A stretch of DNA of 62,946 nucleotides from a bacterium D16-51 (lineage in GTDB: Bacteria; Bacillota; Clostridia; Lachnospirales; Lachnospiraceae): the NCBI GenBank assembly GCA_003612285.1, contig RAYE01000030.1:1-62946 (forward strand), written 5' to 3'. Below are positions 16,129 to 25,667 of this stretch, piece after piece (positions within the stretch are counted from its first letter, which is position 1; the number at the start of each line of letters is the position of its first letter). The position numbers and the translations under genes were made by a program. The notes under the pieces are model-generated. The model ran no database searches, was not told where the DNA came from, and worked only from the letters and a program-made list of their open reading frames with translations.

Positions 16129-16620
16129 TTATTTTTCAATTACAAGCATGTTTCCATTAAATTTTGATTCTGTAATAACAATTTCGTTACTATTTACTTG
16201 CAGGTTGTTAGTGTTTGTATTATTAATAAGGGCGTTTTTAACGGCTTTTACACTATCACGGTAAGTAAATAAGTCTGTAAATGTAATTTCAAATGTCATG
16301 CCGTTAAATAAACAAAAGTTCATGCTGGGTAAATTTACTTCATTGACATATAAGTCTAGGGAAGCTTTTAAAGTATCCAGCCGTTCGGAGGCAGTATCTT
16401 CGTCTATCATCTGAAGGGCAGTAGTCAGCATTGCGCCGCTTGCTGACAGAAATTTTGAAAATTTTCCCCGTTCTTTTTGTTTCTTGAAATAATTTGTACT
16501 GACACCTGTAGAGAATACGGAGATACTGTCAATTGCAATTTCGTATTCTTTCCAAAGAATAAATTTTTCATGAACATTAAAGTTAAAGATAGTTGCTATA
16601 CCGTAAATTTGTTCTTTCAT
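16129..16620 (-). CDS. Protein of unknown function, first of a two-gene unit
   Basis: This is a 163-residue soluble protein, not recognised. Visible features are a beta-rich opening (EQIYGIATIFNFNVHEKFILW), a basic stretch (YFKKQKERGKFSKFLS), a helical centre and an Asn-rich end (INNTNTNNLQVNSNEI). The GAGGTG site favours Met-16620 (KEQIYGIA) over Met-16638. It is followed by the small helical gene. Two-gene size and bracketing repeats would suit a toxin-antitoxin or a stress module, but nothing in the sequence proves it. Confidence 0.65.
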   Translation of the reverse strand: MKEQIYGIATIFNFNVHEKFILWKEYEIAIDSISVFSTGVSTNYFKKQKERGKFSKFLSASGAMLTTALQMIDEDTASERLDTLKASLDLYVNEVNLPSMNFCLFNGMTFEITFTDLFTYRDSVKAVKNALINNTNTNNLQVNSNEIVITESKFNGNMLVIEK

Positions 16621-16816
16621 AGTGCACCTCACTTTCAAAGCACATGTACTAAGTGATTTACTTACAGTTCCTTAGCCGAGATTTCGGTAATTCTTCATCT
16701 TCTAAAATGTTGATATTAGGCAAAATGATAATTACGGTTTGCTATAAACACAATGTACCATATAGCACATGAAAGGAAAGGGAATTAAGGGGGTGTATTC
16801 CTTTTGTTACTTTATT

Positions 16817-16972
16817 CTCGCGTATGCAACGAGCCAAATGCATGCTTGCAAGGAACTGAAAGTTCCTTTGCACTTGGCGACTGCGCGCGGGTCAAATACC
16901 CCGCCCCTCTGGGGCGAACAAGCTAAAGAGAAGCTAAGTCATGCCCCGTTGCTCTGTTGCGGGATATTTGAC
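16817..16972. repeat. Larger copy of the two-hairpin repeat
   Basis: TGCAAGGAACT (16847-16857) pairs with AGTTCCTTTGCA (16861-16872), and GTCAAATACC (16891-16900) pairs with GGATATTTGAC (16962-16972) around a nested CCCC/GGGG hairpin. The left end CTCGCG and the GTCAAATAC arm match the insert at 72-171. The rest of 16621-17220 has no gene that can be supported. Confidence 0.6.
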
Positions 16973-17220
16973 TTTCAGTATAAAAGTAAGTTCTGGTGTT
17001 GTAAGGTTAGCATGAAAAGTATATAATATTAGCATGAAAAAATATCCGTTTGTGCGGCTGGAGTGTGATTTGTGGCAGTTCACTATAGTAATTCGTTGAA
17101 CTGCATAAAGAAGGGGATTGGCTGGCTGAGGCAGTTTTTGTTTGGGGCTGTCTTTTGAGCAGATTGAGGAACTATAGTGAAATGGGTTCAGAAAATTAAT
17201 AAAATTGGCGGAAAATAAAA

Positions 17221-18093
17221 ATGGGGATAAAGAACAAGATAATTAAATCAGAAAATTTGGCGCATGAATATGCACGGAGGGACGAGAGCGGAGATGTGAC
17301 GGGGATTGTCCGTGCGTTAGATGGCATAGATGTACAGATTGAAGCGGGCAGTTTTGTGGCGGTCTTAGGCGCTAATGGCTCAGGGAAATCTACTTTTGCA
17401 AAGCATTTGAATGGACTTTTGTTTCCGACAGAGGGAACATTATATATTGATGGAATGGATACGGCAGATTCGGAGAACACACTGGCTGTCCGTCAGACGG
17501 CCGGGATGGTTTTTCAAAATCCGGATAACCAGATTATTGCAAATATTGTGGAGGAAGATGTCGGGTTTGGACCGGAAAATATGGGAGTGCCAACCGATAA
17601 GATTTTAAAGAGGGTAGAGGAGTGCCTGAAGGAGACAGGAATGTATTCTTACCGACGGCATTCGCCAAACCATTTATCGGGCGGGCAGAAGCAGCGTGTG
17701 GCGGTTGCGGGCGTTTTGGCGATGCGGCCAAAGTGTATCATATTGGATGAGGCGACGGCTATGTTAGACCCGGCTGGGCGTAAAAATGTGTTGGATACGA
17801 TTGTAAGGCTGAATAAAAAGGAACATATTACAGTGATTTTGATTACCCACTATATGGAAGAGGTGACACTTGCGGATTATGTTTATGTTATGAAACAGGG
17901 AAAGGTTGCATATTCCGGGACGCCGGGAGAGGTATTCCAAAATGTCGGCATGTTAAGGGAATGCCGCCTTGAGGCGCCGCAGATTACACAGATTGCACAG
18001 GGGCTTCAAAAGGCTGGGATTCCGCTGACACAAGGGGTTTTTACGATAGAAGGGCTGGCTAAAGAACTATTGGAGCTTGCAAAAAAGAGGTGA
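17221..18093 (+). CDS. ecfA1: ECF transporter ATPase A1
   Basis: This 290-residue ATPase is one of the two that energise vitamin and metal uptake by energy-coupling-factor transporters. Walker A is LGANGSGKST, the Q-loop is MVFQNPDNQI, the signature is LSGGQKQRVAVAGVLAM, and Walker B is CIILDEATAMLDP with switch TH in LITHYMEE. The first 30 residues carry the insertion NLAHEYARRDESGDV usual for EcfA1. It overlaps nothing but is 4 nt before ecfA2, and the order A1-A2-T-truA is a known conserved cluster. No substrate-binding S subunit is near, so it serves several S proteins encoded elsewhere. Confidence 0.95.
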   Translation: MGIKNKIIKSENLAHEYARRDESGDVTGIVRALDGIDVQIEAGSFVAVLGANGSGKSTFAKHLNGLLFPTEGTLYIDGMDTADSENTLAVRQTAGMVFQNPDNQIIANIVEEDVGFGPENMGVPTDKILKRVEECLKETGMYSYRRHSPNHLSGGQKQRVAVAGVLAMRPKCIILDEATAMLDPAGRKNVLDTIVRLNKKEHITVILITHYMEEVTLADYVYVMKQGKVAYSGTPGEVFQNVGMLRECRLEAPQITQIAQGLQKAGIPLTQGVFTIEGLAKELLELAKKR

Positions 18094-18097
18094 GGCA

Positions 18098-18943
18098 ATG
18101 TCAGTTTTATTAAAGAATGTCAGTTATATTTATGGAAAAGGCAGCAGTGAAGAGAAGCTGGCGTTAAGGGATATTAACTTGGAAATCAGGCAAAATGAGT
18201 TCGCAGCAGTTGTAGGGCATACCGGTTCCGGGAAATCTACACTGATCCAGCTTCTGAATGGGCTGGAAAAAGCGGAAAGCGGAGAAATTTTTTTCCATGG
18301 GAAAAACATATATGACAAAGATTTTTCGATGAAGATGTTAAGGAGCAAGGTGGGGCTTGTATTCCAGTATCCAGAGCATCAGTTGTTTGAGTCGACGGTT
18401 GTCAAAGATGTTGCGTTTGGCCCATCCAATATGGGATGGGAGCAGCTTAAAGTTGAATTGAGCACATTTGGGGCTTTAAAAGATGTTGGAATTGGGGAGG
18501 AGCTTTTTGATGTTTCGCCTTTGGCATTGTCAGGGGGGCAGAAAAGGCGTGTCGCGATTGCGGGCGTTCTGGCAATGGAGCCAGAAATCCTTGTGTTAGA
18601 TGAGCCAATGGCAGGGCTTGACCCGGCAAGCAGAAAGGAAATATTTGAGTTATTAAAAAAACTCCATCGTGAAAGGAAGATTACAGTACTTCTTGTTTCC
18701 CACAGTATGGAGGATGTGGCAGAGTATGCCAGCCGTGTGATTGTAATGAATCAGGGGCAGATTGTTTTAGATGGGGAGCCGCGGAAAGTATTCCGTTATG
18801 AAAAGGAGTTAAGCAAGATTGGGCTTGGCGTTCCGCAGGCAACCAGCTTGATGCATTTTCTGGCAGAGCAGGGCGTGGCGGTAGAGGATGACTGCCTGAC
18901 AGTGCAGGAAAGTATTTCAGCAATCTTGAAATGGCTGAAATGA
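18098..18943 (+). CDS. ecfA2: ECF transporter ATPase A2
   Basis: A 281-residue partner ATPase. Walker A is VGHTGSGKSTL, the Q-loop is LVFQYPEHQLFE, the signature is LSGGQKRRVAIAGVLAM, and Walker B is ILVLDEPMAGLDP with switch VSHSMED. The ATG at 18098 follows GAGGTGAGG, so it is preferred to an upstream in-frame ATG at 18077 inside ecfA1. With EcfA1 it forms the heterodimer that contacts EcfT. Confidence 0.95.
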   Translation: MSVLLKNVSYIYGKGSSEEKLALRDINLEIRQNEFAAVVGHTGSGKSTLIQLLNGLEKAESGEIFFHGKNIYDKDFSMKMLRSKVGLVFQYPEHQLFESTVVKDVAFGPSNMGWEQLKVELSTFGALKDVGIGEELFDVSPLALSGGQKRRVAIAGVLAMEPEILVLDEPMAGLDPASRKEIFELLKKLHRERKITVLLVSHSMEDVAEYASRVIVMNQGQIVLDGEPRKVFRYEKELSKIGLGVPQATSLMHFLAEQGVAVEDDCLTVQESISAILKWLK

Positions 18944-19009
18944 TTTGTGCCATTTTCTGATCCCATGTTTTTGGCGGCATGATGAAAGTTTAATAAGATG
19001 AGGTAGTTT

Positions 19010-19819
19010 ATGATTCGTAATATTACAATAGGGCAATATTATGCAGCAGATTCTGTGGTTCACCGGCTTGACCCCCGGGTTAAAGTGATTGGGACGTTGG
19101 TGTATATTGTTTCCTTGTTTTTATTTAATAATTTTTGGGGCTATGCTGTGGCGGCTGGGTGCTTTTGTGCGGTAACAGTTGTGTCAAAAGTACCGTTTTC
19201 TTATATCGTCAGAGGATTGAAGCCTGTTTTTTTTATGTTGGTTTTTACAGCTTTATTGAATTTGTTTTGGACGCCGGGAACTGTTTTTTTTCAGCTTGGA
19301 CCGGTTGAGCTTACATGGGAGGGGCTTCGGAAAGCGTTTTTTTTGTCGGTACGCCTGATTTTTCTGATCTTAGGTTCTTCCCTTATGACGCTTACAACAA
19401 CGCCAAATCAACTGACCAATGCATTAGAGAAACTTTTGGCGCCGCTATGCCATCTTCATGTCCCGGTGCATGAAATTGCGATGATGATGTCTATTGCATT
19501 GCGTTTTATCCCGATTCTGGTAGAGGAAACAGATAGGATTATGAAGGCGCAGATGGCCAGGGGAGCGGATTTTGAATCTGGAAATGTAATACAGAGGCTG
19601 CGTAATATGCTGCCAATTTTGGTGCCTCTTTTTGTTTCGGCTGTCCGCAGGGCAAATGATTTAGCGCTGGCAATGGATGCAAGGTGCTATCATGGGGGAA
19701 GCGGACGGACGAAGATGCATCCGCTTAGGTATCAGGGAAGGGATTTTGCAGCATATTTATTGTGTATTGCCTATTGTGTACTTTTGTATGCTTCCGTGAC
19801 ATATTTGCCGGTGCTTTAG
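19010..19819 (+). CDS. ecfT: ECF transporter membrane subunit T
   Basis: This 269-residue protein has about five membrane helices. EcfT couples ATPases to S subunits through two Ala-Arg-Gly motifs in its cytoplasmic coupling helices. The first is present (MKAQMARGADFE); the second reads ALAMDARCYHGG, so Gly is replaced by Cys. The opening MIRNITIGQYY and HRLDPRVKVIG is typical. Gap of 66 nt from ecfA2 and 18 nt to truA, one operon. Confidence 0.94.
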   Translation: MIRNITIGQYYAADSVVHRLDPRVKVIGTLVYIVSLFLFNNFWGYAVAAGCFCAVTVVSKVPFSYIVRGLKPVFFMLVFTALLNLFWTPGTVFFQLGPVELTWEGLRKAFFLSVRLIFLILGSSLMTLTTTPNQLTNALEKLLAPLCHLHVPVHEIAMMMSIALRFIPILVEETDRIMKAQMARGADFESGNVIQRLRNMLPILVPLFVSAVRRANDLALAMDARCYHGGSGRTKMHPLRYQGRDFAAYLLCIAYCVLLYASVTYLPVL

Positions 19820-19837
19820 GAATCTGGAGGATTAGGA

Positions 19838-20605
19838 ATGAAACGTGTGATGTTGATAGTGTCGTATGATGGGACAAATTATCATGGATGGCAGGTGCAG
19901 CCTTCCGCGGTTACAGTAGAGGGGGTGCTGAATGAGGCAATTAGCAGGCTGACAGGGGAAAGTATCCAGGTGGCAGGTGCAAGCCGGACAGATGCAGGGG
20001 TGCATGCTTTGGGGAATGTAGCTGTATTTGATACAGAGTCCAGGATTCCGCCTGAAAAGTTTTCTTATGCATTAAACCAGCGGCTTCCAGATGATATTGT
20101 AATACAGGAATCCTTTCAGGTTTCTGATACATTCCATCCAAGGCATTGTGACTGCAGGAAGACATATGAATATACAATTGTAAACAGGAAATTTCCATTG
20201 CCGGAGTATCGGAATACAGCATATTTTTACTATGGAAAGTTGGATTTGGGGAAGATGAGGAAAGCAGCGGAAGTATTTCTTGGAAAGCACGATTTTGCAG
20301 GTTTTTGCTCGGCAGGAGCACAGGTACAGTCGACTGTCCGGACAATTTATTCCCTGGAGATTCTGGAAATGGATGAAGAGGGGAAAATCTGTATCAGGGT
20401 GCAGGGGAATGGTTTTTTATATAATATGGTTAGGATAATTGTGGGAACGCTATTGGAAGTGGGAAAGGGGATGGTATTACCTGACGATATTGGCAGGATA
20501 ATTGCTTCCTGTGACAGGGCGCAGGCAGGGCCGACCGCCCCAGCAAAGGGACTTCGTCTTCTGCGGATTGAATATTCAAATGTTTTAGCGGAAATGGCGG
20601 AATAG
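19838..20605 (+). CDS. truA: tRNA pseudouridine(38-40) synthase
   Basis: This 255-residue enzyme isomerises uridines 38-40 in the anticodon arm of tRNAs. The catalytic Asp is in SRTDAGVHALG (about residue 52), preceded by YDGTNYHGWQVQP and followed by the C-terminal FLYNMVRIIVGTL. The length is normal. GGAGG at 19824-19828 sets the start. Its 3' end overlaps the convergent ABC permease gene by 21 nt. Confidence 0.96.
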   Translation: MKRVMLIVSYDGTNYHGWQVQPSAVTVEGVLNEAISRLTGESIQVAGASRTDAGVHALGNVAVFDTESRIPPEKFSYALNQRLPDDIVIQESFQVSDTFHPRHCDCRKTYEYTIVNRKFPLPEYRNTAYFYYGKLDLGKMRKAAEVFLGKHDFAGFCSAGAQVQSTVRTIYSLEILEMDEEGKICIRVQGNGFLYNMVRIIVGTLLEVGKGMVLPDDIGRIIASCDRAQAGPTAPAKGLRLLRIEYSNVLAEMAE

Positions 20606-21730
20606 TTTCTTATAGCAAAAAGCAGCGGTAAAAAGAATGCAGGAATAAAGGAAAAGGCAGAGAAGGTCTCTTTTATCATGCAGTGAGGTTAGGTACCAGG
20701 TGGATGGGAAAATACAGCTAAAGGATGAAAGGGCAGGGGCGATTGTCTGCAGGCTGATAAAAATCGGGCAGAGCAATAGGGAGCCGATTATTATTACTGG
20801 TATAGCGGCGAGGAAAAGTTCTTTTTTGGGCAGGACAGTGTGCAGGAAATGGATGAGCGACAGGCTGGCAGACAAAAAGAAAAGCATAGACAGCAGTTCG
20901 TTAGCCGGCTTTTCTAAAATACCGGTTATTTTCATGGTAAAGAGGCCGGCCAGGGATGCATACAGCCCGGGAAGCAGCAGGGAAAAAAGGCTGCATAGCT
21001 GCCGTTTCCGGCTGTCCATAGAAAAGAGGGCATTATTTGCATCAGAATACCAGAGAAGTCCGCCAGCCATGCAGGACAATAAAATCATGACAGAAATAAC
21101 CCCGCGTATCGGAAGAAGCATATAATTTGCCTGTGAGTCATTTAAAAAAGTATTATTGTCCCCGTTTGCATATTCAAACTGGAAGAGGAGTTCGTCGCTG
21201 CTGTATTTTTGGAAGGATTCCGTGAGAAGTTCCATATCTGGCGTATTTTTTGTTTTCTTCTCAATGAAAGAAGAAAGAATATGGAAAGATACAGGATGGT
21301 AAAGCCTGCTTAATACAATTTCGTCTACAATCCGCGTGCGCATGTCATCTTCGGCACGGACTGCTACAATATAAGGTTCTTTTTTATCTGCATACACTTT
21401 TAAGTTTTTTTCTAAATTTTCCGGGAAAATATAACCACAGGCTGCTTTTCCATCTGAAACGTCCTGCCGGAGTTTTTGTTCAGAGGGCGTTTTGTAGAAA
21501 GTCACCGCAGTATTGGAAAGGGATATCATTTCCTCTAAAAGTTTTTTGGTTATAGGGTCAGAAGTTTTATCTGGTGCATAAAGAGCAACCTGAATTACTG
21601 CGTCTGTTTTTGCCTGGCAGTTTTGTAAGAAAAGAACGGAGATTGGCAGCAGCAGAAGCGTAAAGACAAAAAGTGGTTTTAAAAATAGCCGTTTGCTGTA
21701 AATAATAAAGCAGGTTCTAAATTTTTTCAT
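20585..21730 (-). CDS. ABC-2 type exporter permease
   Basis: This is a 381-residue membrane protein: one N-terminal helix (about 12-34), an extracellular domain of about 150 residues (QAKTDAVIQVALYAPD on), then five or six helices. It is the ABC-2 (YhgE/Pip-like) plan. A longer frame from 21760 exists; GAGG before Met-21730 (KKFRTCFIIYSK) supports the shorter one. It is the last gene of ATPase (23048-23779), permease (21798-23045), permease, all on the minus strand. Substrate unknown. Confidence 0.8.
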   Translation of the reverse strand: MKKFRTCFIIYSKRLFLKPLFVFTLLLLPISVLFLQNCQAKTDAVIQVALYAPDKTSDPITKKLLEEMISLSNTAVTFYKTPSEQKLRQDVSDGKAACGYIFPENLEKNLKVYADKKEPYIVAVRAEDDMRTRIVDEIVLSRLYHPVSFHILSSFIEKKTKNTPDMELLTESFQKYSSDELLFQFEYANGDNNTFLNDSQANYMLLPIRGVISVMILLSCMAGGLLWYSDANNALFSMDSRKRQLCSLFSLLLPGLYASLAGLFTMKITGILEKPANELLSMLFFLSASLSLIHFLHTVLPKKELFLAAIPVIIIGSLLLCPIFISLQTIAPALSSFSCIFPSTWYLTSLHDKRDLLCLFLYSCILFTAAFCYKKLFRHFR

Positions 21731-21797
21731 ATATAGCCTCATTTCTGTATGGTTTTTCACGAAAAATTATATGAGTAAGTCCGAAAAGTTTTCGGTT

Positions 21798-23045
21798 TCA
21801 TATATGGGTTTGGATATGGGCGCAATATCGGCGGCGTAAAGCCATAAAGAAGAAGCAAAGTGCCAAACATCCAGCCATGTATAGGAAAGATGGTGCATGA
21901 AAGGAACCCTGCAGGGCGGACAGGCCGTAACGGCATGCCTGCCAGACTGGAAAGAGTGGAGCGGCAGCCTGTAATGCCTGTGGGAGGTAACTTCTAGGGT
22001 AAAAACAGCCAGAACAAAGTCCCATTGCCAATATGCTGAAAAATAAGAACAGGATACCACCCATAGAATCTTCTGTTATTTCATATGCCAGCTGGATAAA
22101 GGAAGTGCTTAACAGTAAAATTGGGATGCAGCGGAAAGCAAACTCCCATACTCCCCTGACTGTCGTGCAGATGGTATTAGGGATTGAAAGAGGGGATACA
22201 GCCATTATAGTTCCTGCAAGGATAAACAGGAACAGATAGCTGGCAAGTGCCGTAATGAAAAATGCAATTCCCCTTGCTAAAATCTGCTGGGGATATCCAA
22301 TTCCTTTTTGTGCAAGTTTATCCTGGAAGGCTCTGTTTTGTACAGCCAGTATTTTGCTGCAGGCCAGGCCGCGGAAAAAAAGAAAAAGCACGAGGGCAGA
22401 GACAAGGTATTGCTGGAATAAAGGCGTTGTATCTTCTGTTGCAATTTCTTCTGTCTGGATTCCTTTCTCCAGGGAAACAATTTCTTTAATATATTGCAGG
22501 TTCAGGTCAAGTTCATCTTCTGCCTTGTCAGGCAGGCGGTGTTTCTCATAATATTCCTGCATGGAATATATGCCCGCTTCTGTATCAAGGATAAAGGCAG
22601 AGGCTGCATGGGATAGTTCCCGGAATAAAAAGCTGACAATGGTGGACTGGCTGTTTCCAAAACGGATGGTCAGATGTTTATTTTCACCATTTATAATAGA
22701 AGCAATATAATTTTCCGGTATCAAAAATACCATGTCGATTTTGCCGGATTTTAGCTTTGCATCAGCAGCCTTTTCCTCCAGACGCTGAAAACGGCAGGTG
22801 TATTTTGCATTGTCGATTTTTTCGGCTGTAGTAATCATCCAGTCTATAAATGGTTCGTCTTTTTTTGCTACAATTCCGATGTCTACAGGGCTGCTTTTGG
22901 ATTCTTGGCGGCTGCTGTTTAACTGGAAAAGAGTAAATATGCCAATCAGGCAGGCAGTTAATAAAAGGCTTCCCAAACAGACGCCAGGAAGGCTTTTTAA
23001 CATACGTTTGGTTTCGAGCAGGATATATTGTTTCCAGGTTTTCAT
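21798..23045 (-). CDS. ABC-2 type exporter permease
   Basis: This 415-residue protein has the same layout as its downstream partner: N-terminal helix (about 13-38), extracellular domain (SPVDIGIVAKKDEPFIDW to about residue 210), then six membrane helices. A GAAAGGAG site precedes the ATG, which lies 3 nt after the ATPase stop, so the genes are coupled. The two permeases probably form a heterodimer. Confidence 0.82.
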   Translation of the reverse strand: MKTWKQYILLETKRMLKSLPGVCLGSLLLTACLIGIFTLFQLNSSRQESKSSPVDIGIVAKKDEPFIDWMITTAEKIDNAKYTCRFQRLEEKAADAKLKSGKIDMVFLIPENYIASIINGENKHLTIRFGNSQSTIVSFLFRELSHAASAFILDTEAGIYSMQEYYEKHRLPDKAEDELDLNLQYIKEIVSLEKGIQTEEIATEDTTPLFQQYLVSALVLFLFFRGLACSKILAVQNRAFQDKLAQKGIGYPQQILARGIAFFITALASYLFLFILAGTIMAVSPLSIPNTICTTVRGVWEFAFRCIPILLLSTSFIQLAYEITEDSMGGILFLFFSILAMGLCSGCFYPRSYLPQALQAAAPLFPVWQACRYGLSALQGSFHAPSFLYMAGCLALCFFFMALRRRYCAHIQTHI

Positions 23046-23047
23046 GC

Positions 23048-23779
23048 TTATTGGCTCCTTTCGGATTCGGCCAGTTTCCCAGCGAGCTGGTGGATGTTTC
23101 CGTTGTATTGGAAATCTTCTAAAATACCATTTTTTAACACGAACAGGCGGTCACAAAAGTTAATTTCACGTTCTTCGTGTGTGGCAATTAGAATGATATT
23201 TCCTTGTTTTTTAAAATTTTTCAGATAGACTTCAATTCTTTCTTTGCAGATTAAATCTAACGCTGCGCCTGGCTCATCTAATAGAAGGATACAGGGATTG
23301 CCGGCAACTGCGCAGCCAATGCTAAGCCGTTTTTTCATGCCGCCGGACATGTTTTTTACCGGGATTTTTAAAAATTCAGGGATTCCGAGCATGGCAAGAA
23401 AGCCCTGTTCCAATTCATCTTTTAAGGAAAGCGGACTGTCGCAATACCAAAGCTTTAAATTATCATATGCGTTGAGTTCTTCCATTAGTGGGCATTCCTG
23501 TGGGACATAGCCAATTAGGGAAATATATTCTTTTTTGTGTTTATTAAAAAGGCCATCGCCATTTAGCAGGATGCTGCCTGAGCTTGCTGCCTGGATTCCG
23601 GCCAGGATGGAAAGCAGTGTTGATTTGCCGCAGCCGTTTGCCCCCAAAATCCCGATACATTCCCCTTTATGGGCTTCCAGGCAGATATCCTGCAATACTT
23701 TCTTTTTTCCATGGTGGAAACTTTTTTTTAGGTGTTGTATTTCCAGGGTGAGTTCCTTGCTGGTAGTGGACTGTTCCAT
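23048..23779 (-). CDS. ABC exporter ATP-binding protein
   Basis: This 243-residue ATPase has Walker A LGANGCGKSTLL, Q-loop GYVPQECPLM, signature MSGGMKKRLSIGCAVAG and Walker B ILLLDEPGAALD with switch ATHEERE. The start is taken at Met-23779 (EQSTTSKEL), 9 nt after a CGGAGG site; the frame extends to 23800. It lacks the extra C-terminal domain. First gene of the three-gene exporter on the minus strand, divergent from the zinc-ribbon gene. Confidence 0.92.
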   Translation of the reverse strand: MEQSTTSKELTLEIQHLKKSFHHGKKKVLQDICLEAHKGECIGILGANGCGKSTLLSILAGIQAASSGSILLNGDGLFNKHKKEYISLIGYVPQECPLMEELNAYDNLKLWYCDSPLSLKDELEQGFLAMLGIPEFLKIPVKNMSGGMKKRLSIGCAVAGNPCILLLDEPGAALDLICKERIEVYLKNFKKQGNIILIATHEEREINFCDRLFVLKNGILEDFQYNGNIHQLAGKLAESERSQ

Positions 23780-23895
23780 AGAAGGAAGCCTCCGTTTCAT
23801 TATATATTTTGTGATATGATGTTATTTACGGAAACAGTGTACCATACTTTCACAGCATTAACAATATGCCGTTTTGTGTGGTATGATTTGGGTTA

Positions 23896-23924
23896 TTGAC
23901 CTTATGTAAAATATCGTATATTAT
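23896..23924 (+). promoter_or_regulatory. Promoter of the zinc-ribbon protein gene
   Basis: TTGACC (23896-23901), 17-nt spacer and TATTAT (23919-23924) lie 74 nt before the start codon. Confidence 0.55.
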
Positions 23925-23997
23925 TTAGGATAGTCGTGAATAGCAGCAATGAATTAGTGCAATGCAACAGAAACAGTTTTTAAGAAGGAGGGTATCT

Positions 23998-25656
23998 ATG
24001 AAGTGTAATAATTGTGGTACAGAATTAAATGAGGGAGAGAAGTTCTGTGCAGTATGTGGGCAGCCGGTGAATGGAGACGTGCCGCGCATCCAGGATATAC
24101 CGGATGCAAAGACAGCGCCGGAAAAGAAGAAATTTTTTGGAAGTAAGATGAAAATTGCAATAGCTGTTGTCTGTATTCTTGCATTGGGTGTTGCAGCAGG
24201 CGCAAAAGTTGTAAGTGTCATCAAGAGAGCCAATATGTCGGATGCAGAATATTACCAATCTTTGGAGATGAAAAACAGGGATAGGCATGCCAAGGCATTG
24301 GCGGATTATTATGACAGTGTTTATGGAGGGCTTGCAAAGGAGCAGCAAGGTAAAAAGATAAATATGAAGATAGCGGTTTCTGATACTGTTAAATCGTTAG
24401 TTTCTTTATATGGCGTGGATCTTTCAGGAGTGAAGGATATAGAACTTGATATTGCAGCAAAAAAGGAAGGGGATACATATTCCACAATTATGAAAGCAGG
24501 CGGCAATGGGCAGGAGCTGATTACTTTAAAGGCGCAGTCTGATTTTGGCAGACAGGAAGGATATGTGCAGATTCCGGAATTATCAAAGGCATATCTCCAT
24601 ACTTCTGCAGAGGCTTTTGATGGAGAAGGCAATGCAATATTATCTGCAGCTAATTTTGGAAAAATAGTTCCAGAAGCAGAGGATTTAAAAAAGATTTATG
24701 AACGGTATACAGGAATTGTGATTGAAAATGCCAAGAATGTTGAAAAGGCAGAGAAACAGTCTGACTGCGAGGCAGAGGGCATTTCTCAAAAAGCTGATGT
24801 ATATACTGTTACCATGGACGGGAAGGAAGCCGTGTCCCTGGCTGGAGAATTTTTAAAGCAGTTAAAGGATGATAATGAAATTAAGGGTATCATTAAAAGG
24901 ATTGATGAAGAAAAATGTGCTGAATATGAAGAAGAGCTTTCAGATGCGATAGAAGACCTTGAGAAAAGCGTGGATACAGAGGGTTTTTCTGGCATTATGG
25001 AAGTGCAGGCTGGCAATGATGAAAAGATTATAGGGCGCAATATTAAACTGGAGGATGGCACAGGGGAAGAAGTTGTTATCCGCACCTTGTATCCAAGGGA
25101 TGGTGAGAAGTTTGCCTGCGAGGTATCTGTAGAAGTGGATGGTAAAGAGTATTTCCATCTTCATGGGAAAGGTACAGAAAAAGGCGGTGTTATTAACGGA
25201 GATATAGCAATAGATACCGTGCTTTCAGAAACAGACGAAGATGTGCTTTCAAAAAATGTACTGATGGTGGCTCTGGAGGATTATGATATTTCAAAACTGG
25301 ACAAAGGAGAAGCAAGCGGGACAATTATATATTCTACAGAAGCAGTGGCAGAGCTTGCAAATTATTCCCTCAGGGTTGAGATGGAAGGGGACAAAAAGGA
25401 GGCAAAAGGCACAATCAGTATTTTAGCTGGAAAAGAGGAATTTGCCACAATTGATATGAAGGTTGAAAGTGATGTGGATGTGGACGTGGAAATGCCGTCC
25501 GGCAGTGATAAAGTGTATGAAACCTCTGATGCAGAGGATATGGAGGCATATCAGTCAGAACTGGATATAGTGCCTTTGCTGGAAAAGCTCCAGGATGTGT
25601 TTAGGATTGATTTTGGTTCTTTAGCAGGAAAATATGCCTTGGCGGGTGGATTTTAA
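23998..25656 (+). CDS. Zinc-ribbon single-pass membrane protein
   Basis: This 552-residue protein starts with a four-Cys zinc ribbon (CNNCGTELNEGEKFCAVCG, residues 3-21), a short linker and one membrane helix (about 50-70, IAIAVVCILALGVAAGA). The remaining 480 residues would lie outside the cell and are acidic, with repeated beta-strand-like segments and DVDVDVEMPSGSDK near the end. The plan, cytoplasmic ribbon plus helix plus outer domain, is common in clostridial cell-envelope proteins of unknown role. AAGGAGGG before Met-23998 sets the start; the frame opens at 23962. Confidence 0.75.
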   Translation: MKCNNCGTELNEGEKFCAVCGQPVNGDVPRIQDIPDAKTAPEKKKFFGSKMKIAIAVVCILALGVAAGAKVVSVIKRANMSDAEYYQSLEMKNRDRHAKALADYYDSVYGGLAKEQQGKKINMKIAVSDTVKSLVSLYGVDLSGVKDIELDIAAKKEGDTYSTIMKAGGNGQELITLKAQSDFGRQEGYVQIPELSKAYLHTSAEAFDGEGNAILSAANFGKIVPEAEDLKKIYERYTGIVIENAKNVEKAEKQSDCEAEGISQKADVYTVTMDGKEAVSLAGEFLKQLKDDNEIKGIIKRIDEEKCAEYEEELSDAIEDLEKSVDTEGFSGIMEVQAGNDEKIIGRNIKLEDGTGEEVVIRTLYPRDGEKFACEVSVEVDGKEYFHLHGKGTEKGGVINGDIAIDTVLSETDEDVLSKNVLMVALEDYDISKLDKGEASGTIIYSTEAVAELANYSLRVEMEGDKKEAKGTISILAGKEEFATIDMKVESDVDVDVEMPSGSDKVYETSDAEDMEAYQSELDIVPLLEKLQDVFRIDFGSLAGKYALAGGF

Positions 25657-25667
25657 CCCTTTTTTGG

